Below are positions 42,088-50,770 of a stretch of DNA of 64,000 nucleotides, one piece after another. A program made the translations under genes and the position numbers. Numbering within the stretch: the stretch's first letter is position 1; the number at the start of each line of letters is the position of its first letter. The notes under the pieces are model-generated. The model did not search any database. It worked only from the letters and a program-made list of their open reading frames with translations, and was not told where the DNA came from. Source of the DNA: Chthonomonas calidirosea (lineage in GTDB: Bacteria > Armatimonadota > Fimbriimonadia > Fimbriimonadales > Fimbriimonadaceae); the NCBI GenBank assembly GCA_945882415.1, contig CAMCWC010000001.1, positions 310,001 through 374,000 on the forward strand, written 5' to 3'.

Positions 42088-43863
42088 TTGAGATCATTCC
42101 GCCGCACCCTGGAATTTCTCATGCCCTACCGGGCGCGAGTAATCGGTGCCGTTATCCTCACGTTGCTGGTTACGGTGCTGCAGATCGTGCCGCCCAGAAT
42201 TTACCAAGCCGCCATTGACGGACCGATCAAATCCGCCCTCCGCGACAAATCGGACGCGAACATCGCCGCCGCGAACACGACCTTGTTCTGGATCGCGATG
42301 GGACTCATTGCCGTCATCGCCGTCCGGAACATCTTCAGCTTCGTTCACAGCAACCTGCTCAACTGGATCGGGCATCGGTTCGTCTTCGATCTCCGCTTCA
42401 AAACCTGGCAGCACCTGCAACGCCTGAGCCTTGCCTTTCACAACCAGACCCAAACCGGTAAGATCATGGCCCGCATTACCGCGGACATCGAGCTCATTCA
42501 GGGTCTGATCCAGGGCCAGCTCGTCACGTTCATCAGCGACATCGTGACCCTCGTCACCGTCCTCGGCATGCTCTTCTTCCTTGAGTGGCGGCTCGCGACG
42601 GCCATTTTGCTGCTGGTCCCGTTCTACGTGGTTTCGTACCTGTTCTTCCTAAAGCACATTCGAGAAGTCAGCCAGGAGCAGCGAAAGTATTACGACGAAA
42701 TGCTCGGCAAATTGGCTGAGAAGATCGCGGGAATCCAAGTCGTCAAGGCGTTCGTCCGAGAAGACACCGAGCGCGAGAGCTTCATGGCTTCGGTTAGAAA
42801 AAAGTTTTCGGTGGACATGCGTCAGGTTCACCTAAACCGGCAGCTCGGCCTTGTTAGCGGCGCAATCTCCGCGCTCGGCACCGGCGCGGTCTATGCCTTC
42901 GGCGGCCAGATGGTGCAAAACGGCGAGATGACGACCGGAAAGCTGGTCGCCATGACCTTCTACATCGGCTTCATCTTTAACCCTGCCGTCCGGGTCGTCG
43001 ACTTTAACAACGCTCTCCAATGGGCGGTCAGCGCGATGGACCGCGTTTTCCAAACCCTCGACACTCGGCCAGAAATCGAGGATAGTCCGAACGCCATCAA
43101 CCTCCCGCCGATTCACGGCGTCGTCGAGTTCCGCGATGTCACCTTCGCCTACCAAGATGGTCGCCCGGTGGTTGAGGGACTCAACTTGACCGTGCAAGAA
43201 GGGGAAGTGGTCGCCCTGGTCGGTCCTAGCGGATCGGGCAAAACCACCCTAATGAACTTGCTGATGCGGTTCTGGGACCCCACCCGCGGGCAGGTCCTCA
43301 TCGATGGCCAAGACATCCGAGACGTAAGGCTAGAATCGCTGCGACGCCAGGTCAGCATGGTCGCGCAAGAGAACGTTCTCTTTAGCGTCTCTATCCTCGA
43401 GAACATCAAGTACGGCAAGCGGGACGCTACAGACGAAGAGGCCCTCGCCGCCGCGCGCACCGCCGACCTAGATAGCTTTGTCGAAACATTGCCGGACGGC
43501 TACGAGACGATGATCGGAGAAGAAGGCATTAAGCTCTCTGGCGGTCAAAAGCAGCGCCTCGCGCTTGCCCGTGCGCTCGTCACCGACCCAAGGATCCTCA
43601 TCCTCGACGACGTCACCAGCGCCCTCGATGGCGAAACCGAAGCACGCGTTCAAGACGCCTTGCGCCAAGTCATGCGCGGCCGCACGACCTTCATCATCGC
43701 TCACCGCCTTTCGAGTGTCGTTGCCGCAGATCGTATTCTCGTGATCGAAAACGGCAACATCGTAGACATGGGCACGCACTTCGAACTGATCGAGCGTCCC
43801 GGAATCTACCAAGAGACATACCAAGAACAGTTCCGGTCGGCGCTCGATATGGTCCGCGCCTGA
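42088..43863 (+). CDS. ABC exporter half-transporter (MsbA/multidrug type)
   Basis: A 591-residue fused membrane and ATPase protein that should export lipids, peptides or drugs as a dimer. About six helices occupy residues 15-310 (VIGAVILTLLVTVLQIVPPR, LIAVIAVRNIFSFVHS, FISDIVTLVTVLGMLFFLEW and others). The ATPase domain has Walker A GPSGSGKTT (379-387), the Q-loop VSMVAQENVLFS, the signature LSGGQKQR (483-490), Walker B ILILDDVTSALD and the switch IIAHRLSSV. In Walker B the catalytic Glu position is Asp508 (GAC), as in the degenerate site of heterodimeric exporters. The TTG at 42088 gives RSFRRTLEFLMPYRAR, the usual lead; the ATG at 42121 is an alternative. It stands just upstream of the long mraZ leader. 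Confidence 0.9.
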   Translation: MRSFRRTLEFLMPYRARVIGAVILTLLVTVLQIVPPRIYQAAIDGPIKSALRDKSDANIAAANTTLFWIAMGLIAVIAVRNIFSFVHSNLLNWIGHRFVFDLRFKTWQHLQRLSLAFHNQTQTGKIMARITADIELIQGLIQGQLVTFISDIVTLVTVLGMLFFLEWRLATAILLLVPFYVVSYLFFLKHIREVSQEQRKYYDEMLGKLAEKIAGIQVVKAFVREDTERESFMASVRKKFSVDMRQVHLNRQLGLVSGAISALGTGAVYAFGGQMVQNGEMTTGKLVAMTFYIGFIFNPAVRVVDFNNALQWAVSAMDRVFQTLDTRPEIEDSPNAINLPPIHGVVEFRDVTFAYQDGRPVVEGLNLTVQEGEVVALVGPSGSGKTTLMNLLMRFWDPTRGQVLIDGQDIRDVRLESLRRQVSMVAQENVLFSVSILENIKYGKRDATDEEALAAARTADLDSFVETLPDGYETMIGEEGIKLSGGQKQRLALARALVTDPRILILDDVTSALDGETEARVQDALRQVMRGRTTFIIAHRLSSVVAADRILVIENGNIVDMGTHFELIERPGIYQETYQEQFRSALDMVRA

Positions 43864-43871
43864 CCAGTTCT

Positions 43872-43926
43872 TCCCAGATTTTCCCAGTCCGCCGGTGTTT
43901 TCCCGGCTTTTTCCCAGCTTGGCCCA
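43872..43926 (-). promoter_or_regulatory. Array of TGGG-type direct repeats (candidate MraZ sites)
   Basis: Read on the minus strand, TGGG boxes lie at 43872-43876, 43882-43886, 43912-43916 and 43922-43926 with a CGGGA at 43901-43905. Spacers are 5, 14, 6 and 5 bases. TGGGN repeats with 5-base spacers are the published binding pattern for MraZ, whose gene begins 315 bases to the right. Confidence 0.6.
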
Positions 43927-44082
43927 GCATGGCCGCCAGTGCGTCTACATAAATGTCTACTATTTTTAGTCTAACTGGTAAACAAAGAGTAGTATTCGGA
44001 TAGGTTTACTCCTTAATGGCGGACCAACTTTTCCCAAATTTCCTCAGAAAAGAGGAAAATTTCCTTCCGCTAGACCAATGAT

Positions 44083-44097
44083 TCCCGTATAATCCCA
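44083..44097 (+). promoter_or_regulatory. TATAAT box flanked by a pair of MraZ-type boxes
   Basis: TCCCG TATAA TCCCA: two TCCCR boxes (minus-strand CGGGA and TGGGA) separated by exactly five bases, with TATAAT at 44088-44093 between and overlapping them. No good -35 hexamer is seen. If this is the mraZ promoter, bound MraZ would cover the -10 element. An imperfect inverted repeat (44036-44062) lies just upstream. Confidence 0.6.
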
Positions 44098-44241
44098 GCA
44101 GAAGGGTAAGGACTACGGATGGTCTGGAAACTTCGAAGCGGCGGGGTAACCCAGATACCGGGGCGGTGAGCAAGATGCGGAAGCCGTCCCAACACTTGAT
44201 ATTGGCACACGTTCAGATTTTTTAAGGAGTGGTGATTGTTC

Positions 44242-44745
44242 ATGGATCGAACAGAAATGGAAACGGATTTCCAGCACCACTTCGGAACTGACGACTCAGC
44301 CGTTGATGGTAAAGGGAGACTCCCGCTAAGTAAGAAGAAGCGAGAGTGGTTAGCCGACGGCTTCCGCTTCATGAAGGGGGATTTAGGCGTGCTCACTATT
44401 TATCCAGAATGGTCATTCCAGAAGAAGAAAAACTGGGTGATGTCATTTGACGAGCACAACGAAGGCCGCCAACTTTACCAAAGCATGGTTCTTGGAAGCG
44501 CCGAAGGCCCGTTCGTCGCAGATGGCGAAGGCCGCGTTGTAATTCCTTCCTCACTTCGAAGAGATGTACCTTTAGAAGGTGCCCTTATCCTTCGCGGCGT
44601 CGGTGAGTACATCGAAGTCTGGCCACTTACGGAATACGAAAAGTGGAAAACTGACCGCGAGAACTACAACCGAGCTTGGCGAGATTCCGTTCGCGAATCC
44701 ATCCGCATGATGAAGGCAGACGCCCTGCCGGGGAGCAGCAACTAA
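44242..44745 (+). CDS. mraZ: Transcriptional regulator MraZ
   Basis: DNA-binding protein that heads division and cell wall clusters and autoregulates them. The 167-residue protein has the two AbrB-like halves of MraZ: AVDGKGRLPLSKKKREWLAD near residue 20, and FVADGEGRVVIPSSLRRDVP near residue 90, followed by EGALILRGVGEYIEVWPLTE and the C-terminal helix YEKWKTDRENYNRAW. The repeated D-G-K/E-G-R motif is the hallmark. The ATG at 44242 is 12 bases after AAGGAG (44224-44229); a TTG at 44236 would have a better 6-base spacing and add two residues. The ~380-base leader carries candidate MraZ binding repeats. One base separates it from rsmH. Confidence 0.93.
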   Translation: MDRTEMETDFQHHFGTDDSAVDGKGRLPLSKKKREWLADGFRFMKGDLGVLTIYPEWSFQKKKNWVMSFDEHNEGRQLYQSMVLGSAEGPFVADGEGRVVIPSSLRRDVPLEGALILRGVGEYIEVWPLTEYEKWKTDRENYNRAWRDSVRESIRMMKADALPGSSN

Positions 44746-44746
44746 C

Positions 44747-45694
44747 ATGGAGCACGTTCCCGTCATGGTGCAAGAGATCATGTCTCACCTAGACCCGAAG
44801 CCCGGCAACGTCGTTGCCGACGGCACCCTCGGTCTTGGCGGCCACGCACTCGAGTTCTGCAAGCGAATCGCCCCCGGCGGACACCTCTTTGGGTTCGATT
44901 GGGACGAAAAGATGTTCGCCGAGGCGACAAATCGTCTTTCGGTCGTGAAGGACGTCAAAGTCACCTTGACCGCGCAAGACTTCCGCCAAGCCCCCGCCGT
45001 GCTGGATCGAAATCAGGCTCGCCCGAATGCGGTTCTCTTGGATCTTGGTCTGAATAGCGGGCAAGTGGACGACGCCGAACGCGGTATGAGCTTCCGAGAG
45101 GTTGGTCCTTTAGATATGCGCATGGACGTTCGGGTAGGCGAACCCGCCAGCGCATGGCTCAATCGAGCTACGCTGGACGAAATTGATAATGTCCTGCGAG
45201 ACTACGGTGACGAGCGCTGGGCCCGAGCGATTGCCAGAGCTATTTTAGCTCGAAGGAAAGAACAACCACTACGAACTACGGAAGATTTAGTAGAGTGCGT
45301 TCTGGCCGCTATCCCGGTAGGCGCACGCGATAAGCGACTTCATCCGGCCACCCGCACCTTCCAGGCAATTCGCATTTTCATCAATGGTGAGTTAGAGGAA
45401 TTGAGTGAAGCCATTGTCGCATTAGCCGAAAGACTAGCTGACGGTGGAGCCATCGCCGTGCTCAGCTATCACTCTGGCGAAGACCGCGTGGTCAAGGGTG
45501 CCTTTAGAGAATTAGCGAAAGAAGGGTTCCGTGAAGAGTTGCGAAAGCCGCAACTTCCAACCGATGCCGAAATCGCGCGCAATGCCCGAAGTCGAAGTGC
45601 TCGACTGCGAGTTCTGCGCAAGTTAGATCGTGAAAGTGTGGGTCAGCAGGAAGCTGACCGTGAGGAGACTCAAGATGAGTATCAAACTAATTGA
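44747..45694 (+). CDS. rsmH: 16S rRNA (cytosine-1402-N4)-methyltransferase
   Basis: S-adenosylmethionine-dependent enzyme that methylates the N4 of C1402 of 16S rRNA. The 315-residue protein starts MEHVPVMVQEIMSHLDPKPG and has the AdoMet loop VVADGTLGLGGHALEFCKRI, FGFDWDEKMFAEA, the family block NAVLLDLGLNSGQVDDAERG followed by MSFREVGPLDMRMD, then RTFQAIRIFINGELEELSEA and IAVLSYHSGEDRVVKGAFRE. Length and motifs are normal. The ATG is one base after the mraZ stop. Its 3' end overlaps the FtsL-like gene by 20 bases. Confidence 0.96.
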   Translation: MEHVPVMVQEIMSHLDPKPGNVVADGTLGLGGHALEFCKRIAPGGHLFGFDWDEKMFAEATNRLSVVKDVKVTLTAQDFRQAPAVLDRNQARPNAVLLDLGLNSGQVDDAERGMSFREVGPLDMRMDVRVGEPASAWLNRATLDEIDNVLRDYGDERWARAIARAILARRKEQPLRTTEDLVECVLAAIPVGARDKRLHPATRTFQAIRIFINGELEELSEAIVALAERLADGGAIAVLSYHSGEDRVVKGAFRELAKEGFREELRKPQLPTDAEIARNARSRSARLRVLRKLDRESVGQQEADREETQDEYQTN

Positions 45695-46193
45695 AGCAAA
45701 GCCAGAATCTGCCACTTCTGCCACGCCAAACGTGGTGCCGTCCTCCCGTGCCCGGCGCGTAGCCCGACCCCAGTCCGCGCCCCAGGCTGAAACTCGTCCG
45801 CAGCCTGCAGTCCGACCACAGCCTGCGGTCCGACCTCAGTCCGTTGCGAAGCCACAAGTTAATCCAGAAACGGTCGCCGAGGCCAAGCTCCGAGCCAAGC
45901 GAAAGCGCGGATCAGTTGTCGGTTGGACGGTGATGAACAGTCTCCTCCTCGGTGTCACGTGGGTCCTCAGCTACGGCGCAAGCTCGCTGCTCGCAAGCGT
46001 CCAAACCGAGGCGGTCCGAAACACCGCTCTCACCGCCGACTCCGTCGCGAAGACCGCAACCCGGTCCACCGATCTCACCAAGCAGCGAATGGCCGCAATG
46101 GATTCCGCTTCAGAATCCGTCTTCGGTACGTCTCAACCTTGGAGCCCGGCAACAACTGCGCGGACCAACGGATATGTCGCAAGTCGCCGCTAG
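45675..46193 (+). CDS. ftsL: FtsL-like division protein
   Basis: Small bitopic membrane protein in the ftsL position between rsmH and ftsI. Of its 172 residues the first ~75 are Pro/Gln/Arg-rich and cytoplasmic, with three six-residue repeats RPQPAV-RPQPAV-RPQSVA coded by 18-base units at 45795-45848. A basic KLRAKRKRGS stop follows, a single helix VVGWTVMNSLLLGVTWVLSY, and a C-terminal region of about 70 residues able to form a helix (AVRNTALTADSVAKTATRST). FtsL proteins diverge strongly, so the name rests on position, topology and size. The ATG at 45675 has AGGAG upstream. It overlaps rsmH by 20 bases and ftsI by 20 bases. Confidence 0.65.
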   Translation: MSIKLIEAKPESATSATPNVVPSSRARRVARPQSAPQAETRPQPAVRPQPAVRPQSVAKPQVNPETVAEAKLRAKRKRGSVVGWTVMNSLLLGVTWVLSYGASSLLASVQTEAVRNTALTADSVAKTATRSTDLTKQRMAAMDSASESVFGTSQPWSPATTARTNGYVASRR

Positions 46194-47946
46194 ACCGCTG
46201 AATCACGGACTCATCAAAGGGTTGTTAGGGGTTTGTGCCCTCGCAACCGTCATGTCGCAGGCGAAAATTCAAACCTGGGCCGCAGAAGACACTAAGTCCC
46301 AAGCAAGAAAAGCGAACCGATACGGAGTCACGAAGGCAGTCGTGGCTTCGCGCGGTCGCATCCTAGATCGAAACCGAGCCCCCCTGGCTCAAGATTCGCC
46401 CATCACCGAACTGGTCGTCGATTACCGCAAAGCCCCGAGCAGCCCCGGCTTTTGGGCTGCTCTCAGCGACGCGACCGGCATTCCCGCAAACGAATTCACC
46501 GCCATCGGCTCCGTGACCGAAAAAAGCCGAAGCTGGGTCGTTTCTCTCTCATCTGACCAGCGCAACCGAATCGCCGCGATCCGAAAATTCTGGCGACCCG
46601 ATGGCGTCTCGATCTCCGGAAAAGGTGAGCGCGAAAACGTCCTCGGCGACGCCACCTCCCCCATCATCGGCGGCTTCCGGCATCAATTGGCCAAGGACAA
46701 CAAAACTAAGGTCACCGTTGCCACCGGCCTAGAAAGCACCCAAGACGCATTGTTGAAAGGGAAGGACGGCAAACAAGTCGGCTTCGCGGATAAAAACGGC
46801 AACCTCTTGCCCAACCGTCTCATTGAGTCCCTTTGTATCCCGAAGGCAGACGGTCAAGATATTGAGACCACGATCGACGCCACCCTTCAAGCTTCCGCCT
46901 ACGCAGCCCTAAAGGAAACGGTTGTAGCCAATGGCGCGAACGAAGGAAGCGCCGTCGTCCTGGACCCGAGAACCGGTGACGTGCTCGCCCTTGTCACCTA
47001 TCCGACCTTCAGTTCCAGCGAATTCGCCAAAGGAACCGGCGTTCCATTCGGTGCCAATCCCGCCACCAAGAACCGCTTCGAACCGGGTTCCACCTTCAAA
47101 ATCCTGACCCTCGCCAAAGCGCTCGACGAGGGCAAAACCTCCATGTCCGAGCACTTTTACTGCCGCCTAACGATGCAAGTCGGCAAGCGTACGATCGGCT
47201 GCGACCGCAAACACGGCGCGCACGGCGACGTCGACGCAACTAGAGCCATCGCCAAAAGCTGCAACGTCACCGCCGCAACCTGGGCGATGCGGGTGGGCCA
47301 CCCAGCGTTCACCAAATACATGACCGACCTCGGCCTGTTCGAACCAACGGGCGTCGAACTCGGCGGAGAAGTCGCGGGTTCCTACAACAAGAAGGAGTAC
47401 TCAAAGATCCTTCAGCTCGCAACGTTCGGCTTCGGCCAATCCCTCACCTGCACCCCAATCAGCCTCGCCAGCGCCTTCTCAACCATTGCGAACGAAGGAA
47501 AGCGCGTCCCGCCGCGCCTCATCCGCCGCCTCGGCGACGAGACCGTAGAACGGCCCAAAGCGAAGCAGATCATTTCCGCCGAAACCGCGCGAGAAGTCCT
47601 CGAAACGATGGAAGCGGTCATCGAAACCAAAGCCGGCACCGGCTACAGCCTCCGCATCCCCGGTTATCGCCTCGCCGGAAAGACCGGAACTGCTGAGAAG
47701 ATCGGCTCCGTCGATCCGATCACCAAGAAGAAGATCAGCGGCTACGTTGCGAACTTCATCGGCTTCGTTCCCGCCGTTCGACCCCAAGCCGTCGTGTTGG
47801 TGATGGTCGATAATCCGAAGAAGCAAATTTACGGCGGCGCGGTTGCCGGCCCTGCGTTCCGACAAATCGCTCTATCGGTCATCAAGAGCATGCGCATCCC
47901 GCCCGATCGGAGCGAGCAGCCGGTAAGGGAAGGTGGCGACACGTGA
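46174..47946 (+). CDS. ftsI: Division-specific transpeptidase (penicillin-binding protein)
   Basis: Class B penicillin-binding protein that crosslinks septal peptidoglycan. The 590-residue protein has one N-terminal helix (LIKGLLGVCALATVM, about 13-27) and then the pedestal domain with VVASRGRILDRNRAPLAQD. The transpeptidase domain has all three motifs: SxxK as S306-T-F-K309 in FEPGSTFKIL, SxN as S362-C-N364 in AKSCNVTAAT, and KTGT at 503-506 in LAGKTGTAEK. No PASTA domains are present. The ATG at 46174 begins MSQVAARPLNHGLIKG; an upstream in-frame reading lies wholly inside the FtsL-like gene. It overlaps murE by four bases (GTGA) and partners with FtsW in this same cluster. Confidence 0.94.
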   Translation: MSQVAARPLNHGLIKGLLGVCALATVMSQAKIQTWAAEDTKSQARKANRYGVTKAVVASRGRILDRNRAPLAQDSPITELVVDYRKAPSSPGFWAALSDATGIPANEFTAIGSVTEKSRSWVVSLSSDQRNRIAAIRKFWRPDGVSISGKGERENVLGDATSPIIGGFRHQLAKDNKTKVTVATGLESTQDALLKGKDGKQVGFADKNGNLLPNRLIESLCIPKADGQDIETTIDATLQASAYAALKETVVANGANEGSAVVLDPRTGDVLALVTYPTFSSSEFAKGTGVPFGANPATKNRFEPGSTFKILTLAKALDEGKTSMSEHFYCRLTMQVGKRTIGCDRKHGAHGDVDATRAIAKSCNVTAATWAMRVGHPAFTKYMTDLGLFEPTGVELGGEVAGSYNKKEYSKILQLATFGFGQSLTCTPISLASAFSTIANEGKRVPPRLIRRLGDETVERPKAKQIISAETAREVLETMEAVIETKAGTGYSLRIPGYRLAGKTGTAEKIGSVDPITKKKISGYVANFIGFVPAVRPQAVVLVMVDNPKKQIYGGAVAGPAFRQIALSVIKSMRIPPDRSEQPVREGGDT

Positions 47947-49427
47947 CGCTCCGCGAGCTCTGTGCCCGCTCTGGCATCGCCGAATCCGGCATTGGGCAGA
48001 GCCCAGAAATCAAACATCTCACTTTAGATTCCCGGCTGGTCCAGCCGGGATCGTTGTTTGTTTGCATGCCGTCAAATCGGCAGGACAGCCACGCCTTCCT
48101 ACCCACCGCCGCGGCCGCCGGAGCCGTCGCCACCATTGTCCATAAAGAATCTGCCGTAGCGGAAGCTCGGGCGCTTGGTCTCGAAGCCATCTATCTCCCC
48201 GCCGAGAGCTACCCAGACACCCTCTGGCAACTCGCCCGCGCCTTCTACAACTCTCCAACTGCTAGCTACAAGCTCATTGGCGTCACCGGAACCAACGGCA
48301 AAACTACCACCGCCTGGATCATGCGCCAGATGCTCACCGCGCTCGGCCTCCGGGCTGGCTACCTCGGGACATTGGGATTCACCCTTCCGGAATCCAGCAT
48401 CGAGCTCAACAACACGACCCCGTTCGCGCTCGAACTCTACGCCCGACTCGACGAAGCCCGCACCGCCAATCTCGATGCCCTCTGCATGGAAGTCTCCAGC
48501 CATGCCCTAGCCGAAAAGCGCGCCGACGGCCTCGAGTTCGACGCCGCGATCTTCACGAACCTCACCCAAGATCACCTCGATTTCCACGGCACGCTAGAGG
48601 CATACGCCGAAGCCAAATTCCGCCTCTTCTCCGAACTCCCGCTCCAGTCGGACAAACCGTTCAGAGCCACCATTAACGTCGCCGATCCGGTCGGGCAAGC
48701 TTTCGCGAATAGGATCACCCAGCCCGTCCTGACCTTCTCCACCGAAGCGAACATCGAAGCCGACTACCACTTCACGGCGACCGACGTCCAACTCGACTCG
48801 ATCACCTTCGACCTAAAGACCCCCACCGGCAACCACCGCCTAACCGCCGGGCTCGGCGGACTGTTCAACGTCGAAAACCTCGCCTCCGCAATAACTGGGC
48901 TCATCGCCGCTGGCTACTCGCTAGAAGACCTTCTCGAAACGACGCAGAACCTAAAGCCTGTCCCCGGTCGATTCGAGAACGTCCCCATCGAAGCCGATTT
49001 CCGCGTTATCGTCGACTACGCCCACACCCCCGACGCGCTCGAAAAACTGCTCGACTCTGTCCGCCCGCTAACCGCCGGCCGCGTCATCACCGTCGTCGGC
49101 TGCGGCGGAGACCGGGACAAAACCAAACGCCCCCTCATGGGGTTCGCCGCCAGCGAGCGTAGCGATCTCACCATCGTCACCAGCGACAACCCTAGGACGG
49201 AAGACCCGGAAACGATCGTCGCCGAGGTCCTCGACGGCATCGCGCCCAATCGGCCCGCCATCGCCATCGTAGACCGATCCGGGGCCATCGCTCATGCCGT
49301 CAGCTTCGCATCGGAAAACGACGTGGTCGTGATCGCCGGGAAAGGGCACGAGAACTACCAGATTATTGGTCACGAAAAATTCCCCTTCGATGACCGCGAC
49401 TTTGTGAGAGAGGCACTGAAAAAATGA
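47943..49427 (+). CDS. murE: UDP-MurNAc-tripeptide synthetase MurE (likely meso-DAP type)
   Basis: Cytoplasmic ligase that adds the third residue to UDP-MurNAc-dipeptide. The 494-residue protein has the three Mur ligase domains: N-terminal LTLDSRLVQPGSLFVCMPS, central ATP-binding IGVTGTNGKTTTAWIMRQML with MEVSSHALAEKRADG and FTNLTQDHLDFHG, and C-terminal VIVDYAHTPDALEKLLDSV. SDNPRTEDP in the C-terminal domain is the DNPR motif that marks meso-diaminopimelate-adding enzymes as opposed to lysine-adding ones. The GTG at 47943 overlaps the ftsI stop; murF overlaps its stop by four bases (ATGA). Confidence 0.96.
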   Translation: MTLRELCARSGIAESGIGQSPEIKHLTLDSRLVQPGSLFVCMPSNRQDSHAFLPTAAAAGAVATIVHKESAVAEARALGLEAIYLPAESYPDTLWQLARAFYNSPTASYKLIGVTGTNGKTTTAWIMRQMLTALGLRAGYLGTLGFTLPESSIELNNTTPFALELYARLDEARTANLDALCMEVSSHALAEKRADGLEFDAAIFTNLTQDHLDFHGTLEAYAEAKFRLFSELPLQSDKPFRATINVADPVGQAFANRITQPVLTFSTEANIEADYHFTATDVQLDSITFDLKTPTGNHRLTAGLGGLFNVENLASAITGLIAAGYSLEDLLETTQNLKPVPGRFENVPIEADFRVIVDYAHTPDALEKLLDSVRPLTAGRVITVVGCGGDRDKTKRPLMGFAASERSDLTIVTSDNPRTEDPETIVAEVLDGIAPNRPAIAIVDRSGAIAHAVSFASENDVVVIAGKGHENYQIIGHEKFPFDDRDFVREALKK

Positions 49428-50770
49428 AACCAATTTCCGCCAAGAACCTCGCCGAAAGAATGGGCGGCACCTACCACGGAGAACCCACCCGAATCCAAGG
49501 TTTTGCCACCGACCACCGCGAAGTCAAACCAGGCGACGCCTTCCTTGCCATCAAAGGCGCCCGAGTAGACGGTCACGATTTCGCCGACCAGGCAATGGCT
49601 GCCGGAGCGCTCTTGGTCGTCAGCGAAAAGGAACTCGACGTGCCGCATGTTCGGGTGGAAAACCTCGTCGCCGCCCTCTCAAGTCTCGCCCTCAGCTTCC
49701 GAATCGCGTTCGATGGCCCTGTTGTTGGGATCACGGGTAGCGCCGGAAAAACGATGACGAAAGAGTTCGTCGCCGCCGCCCTCTCTCCCCTCGGCCCGAT
49801 CAAAAAGACCGACGGCAATCGAAACACCGAATACACCGCTCCGCTGCTTTGGCCGGAAGTCACCACCGGTGATGCCGCCGTCGTTGTCGAACTCTCGATG
49901 CGCGGAATGGGGCAAATCGCCCACCTCGCCGAATTCTGCCGCCCCACTCACTCCCTCATCACCAACATCGGCTGGGCCCACCTCGAGCAAGTCGGCTCCC
50001 GTGCCGCCATCGCCCAGGCCAAAGGAGAAATCCTGGAAGCATTGCCCCAAGATGGCGTGGCTGTGCTCTGGAAAGATGACGAGTTCTTCGATTCCCTCAA
50101 GGCTCGGGCTTGGCCCCGCTCCACGATCACCTTCGGCTACGGGGAAGGCTGCGACTGCCGCATCATCGGCTACGAAGCCGTCTCCTGGCAAAGCTGCCTC
50201 GTCCGTGGGTTCTATCTCAACCTCCCGTGGGAAGCCGAGCTACCGGTCGTCGGTCGACACCTGGCCCTAAACGCTGCCGCCGCAATCGCCGTCGCCGCCA
50301 GCGTCGGCATCTCACCCCAAGAAGCATCGGGCGAGCTCTTCGGCGCCGAAATCCCGCCGATGCGAATGGAGATTCGCGACTACAACGGCGCACTGATCCT
50401 TCTCGACACTTACAACGCCTCCGTCCCCGGAACCCTCGGAGCCATCGAGACCCTCAGCGAAATGCCGTGCGACGGAAAGCGCCGCGCCGTGCTCGGAGAA
50501 ATGCGCGAACTTGGCGCCTTCGAAACCGAAGCTCACGAAATGGTCGGGAAGGCCCTTCTGAATTCAAGCATCGACGAAGTCTGCTTCATTGGCGAGCCCA
50601 TGGTCAAAACCACCGCCGAAATGTTCCGAGCCTCCGGAAAGCCGTTCACCCTTGCGGCCAACATTGAGGAAGTCCGAGCCTTCGTCGCGGCCAGCCAGCC
50701 TGGTGACACCGTCTTGATCAAAGGTTCTCGAGCCCTCGAGCTTGAACGTGCCCTGGAGACATTGCAATGA
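49424..50770 (+). CDS. murF: UDP-MurNAc-tripeptide D-Ala-D-Ala ligase MurF
   Basis: Adds the D-alanyl-D-alanine dipeptide to complete the UDP-MurNAc-pentapeptide. The 448-residue protein shows FATDHREVKPGDAFLAIKGA in the N-terminal domain, VVGITGSAGKTMTKEFVAAA as the ATP loop, DGNRNTEYTAPLLWPEV, VELSMRGMGQIAHLAEFCRP and TNIGWAHLEQVGSRAAIAQA in the centre, and LILLDTYNASVPGTLGAIET in the C-terminal domain. The ATP loop reads SAGKT where many MurF have SSGKT. Starts with ATGA overlap on murE and ends with ATGA overlap on mraY, so it is tightly coupled to both. Confidence 0.95.
   Translation: MKPISAKNLAERMGGTYHGEPTRIQGFATDHREVKPGDAFLAIKGARVDGHDFADQAMAAGALLVVSEKELDVPHVRVENLVAALSSLALSFRIAFDGPVVGITGSAGKTMTKEFVAAALSPLGPIKKTDGNRNTEYTAPLLWPEVTTGDAAVVVELSMRGMGQIAHLAEFCRPTHSLITNIGWAHLEQVGSRAAIAQAKGEILEALPQDGVAVLWKDDEFFDSLKARAWPRSTITFGYGEGCDCRIIGYEAVSWQSCLVRGFYLNLPWEAELPVVGRHLALNAAAAIAVAASVGISPQEASGELFGAEIPPMRMEIRDYNGALILLDTYNASVPGTLGAIETLSEMPCDGKRRAVLGEMRELGAFETEAHEMVGKALLNSSIDEVCFIGEPMVKTTAEMFRASGKPFTLAANIEEVRAFVAASQPGDTVLIKGSRALELERALETLQ

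Noticed and set aside
45952-46173. Upstream extension of ftsI
   Set aside because: Lies inside the FtsL-like gene in another frame and reads as Ser/Arg/Pro-rich sequence without family similarity.
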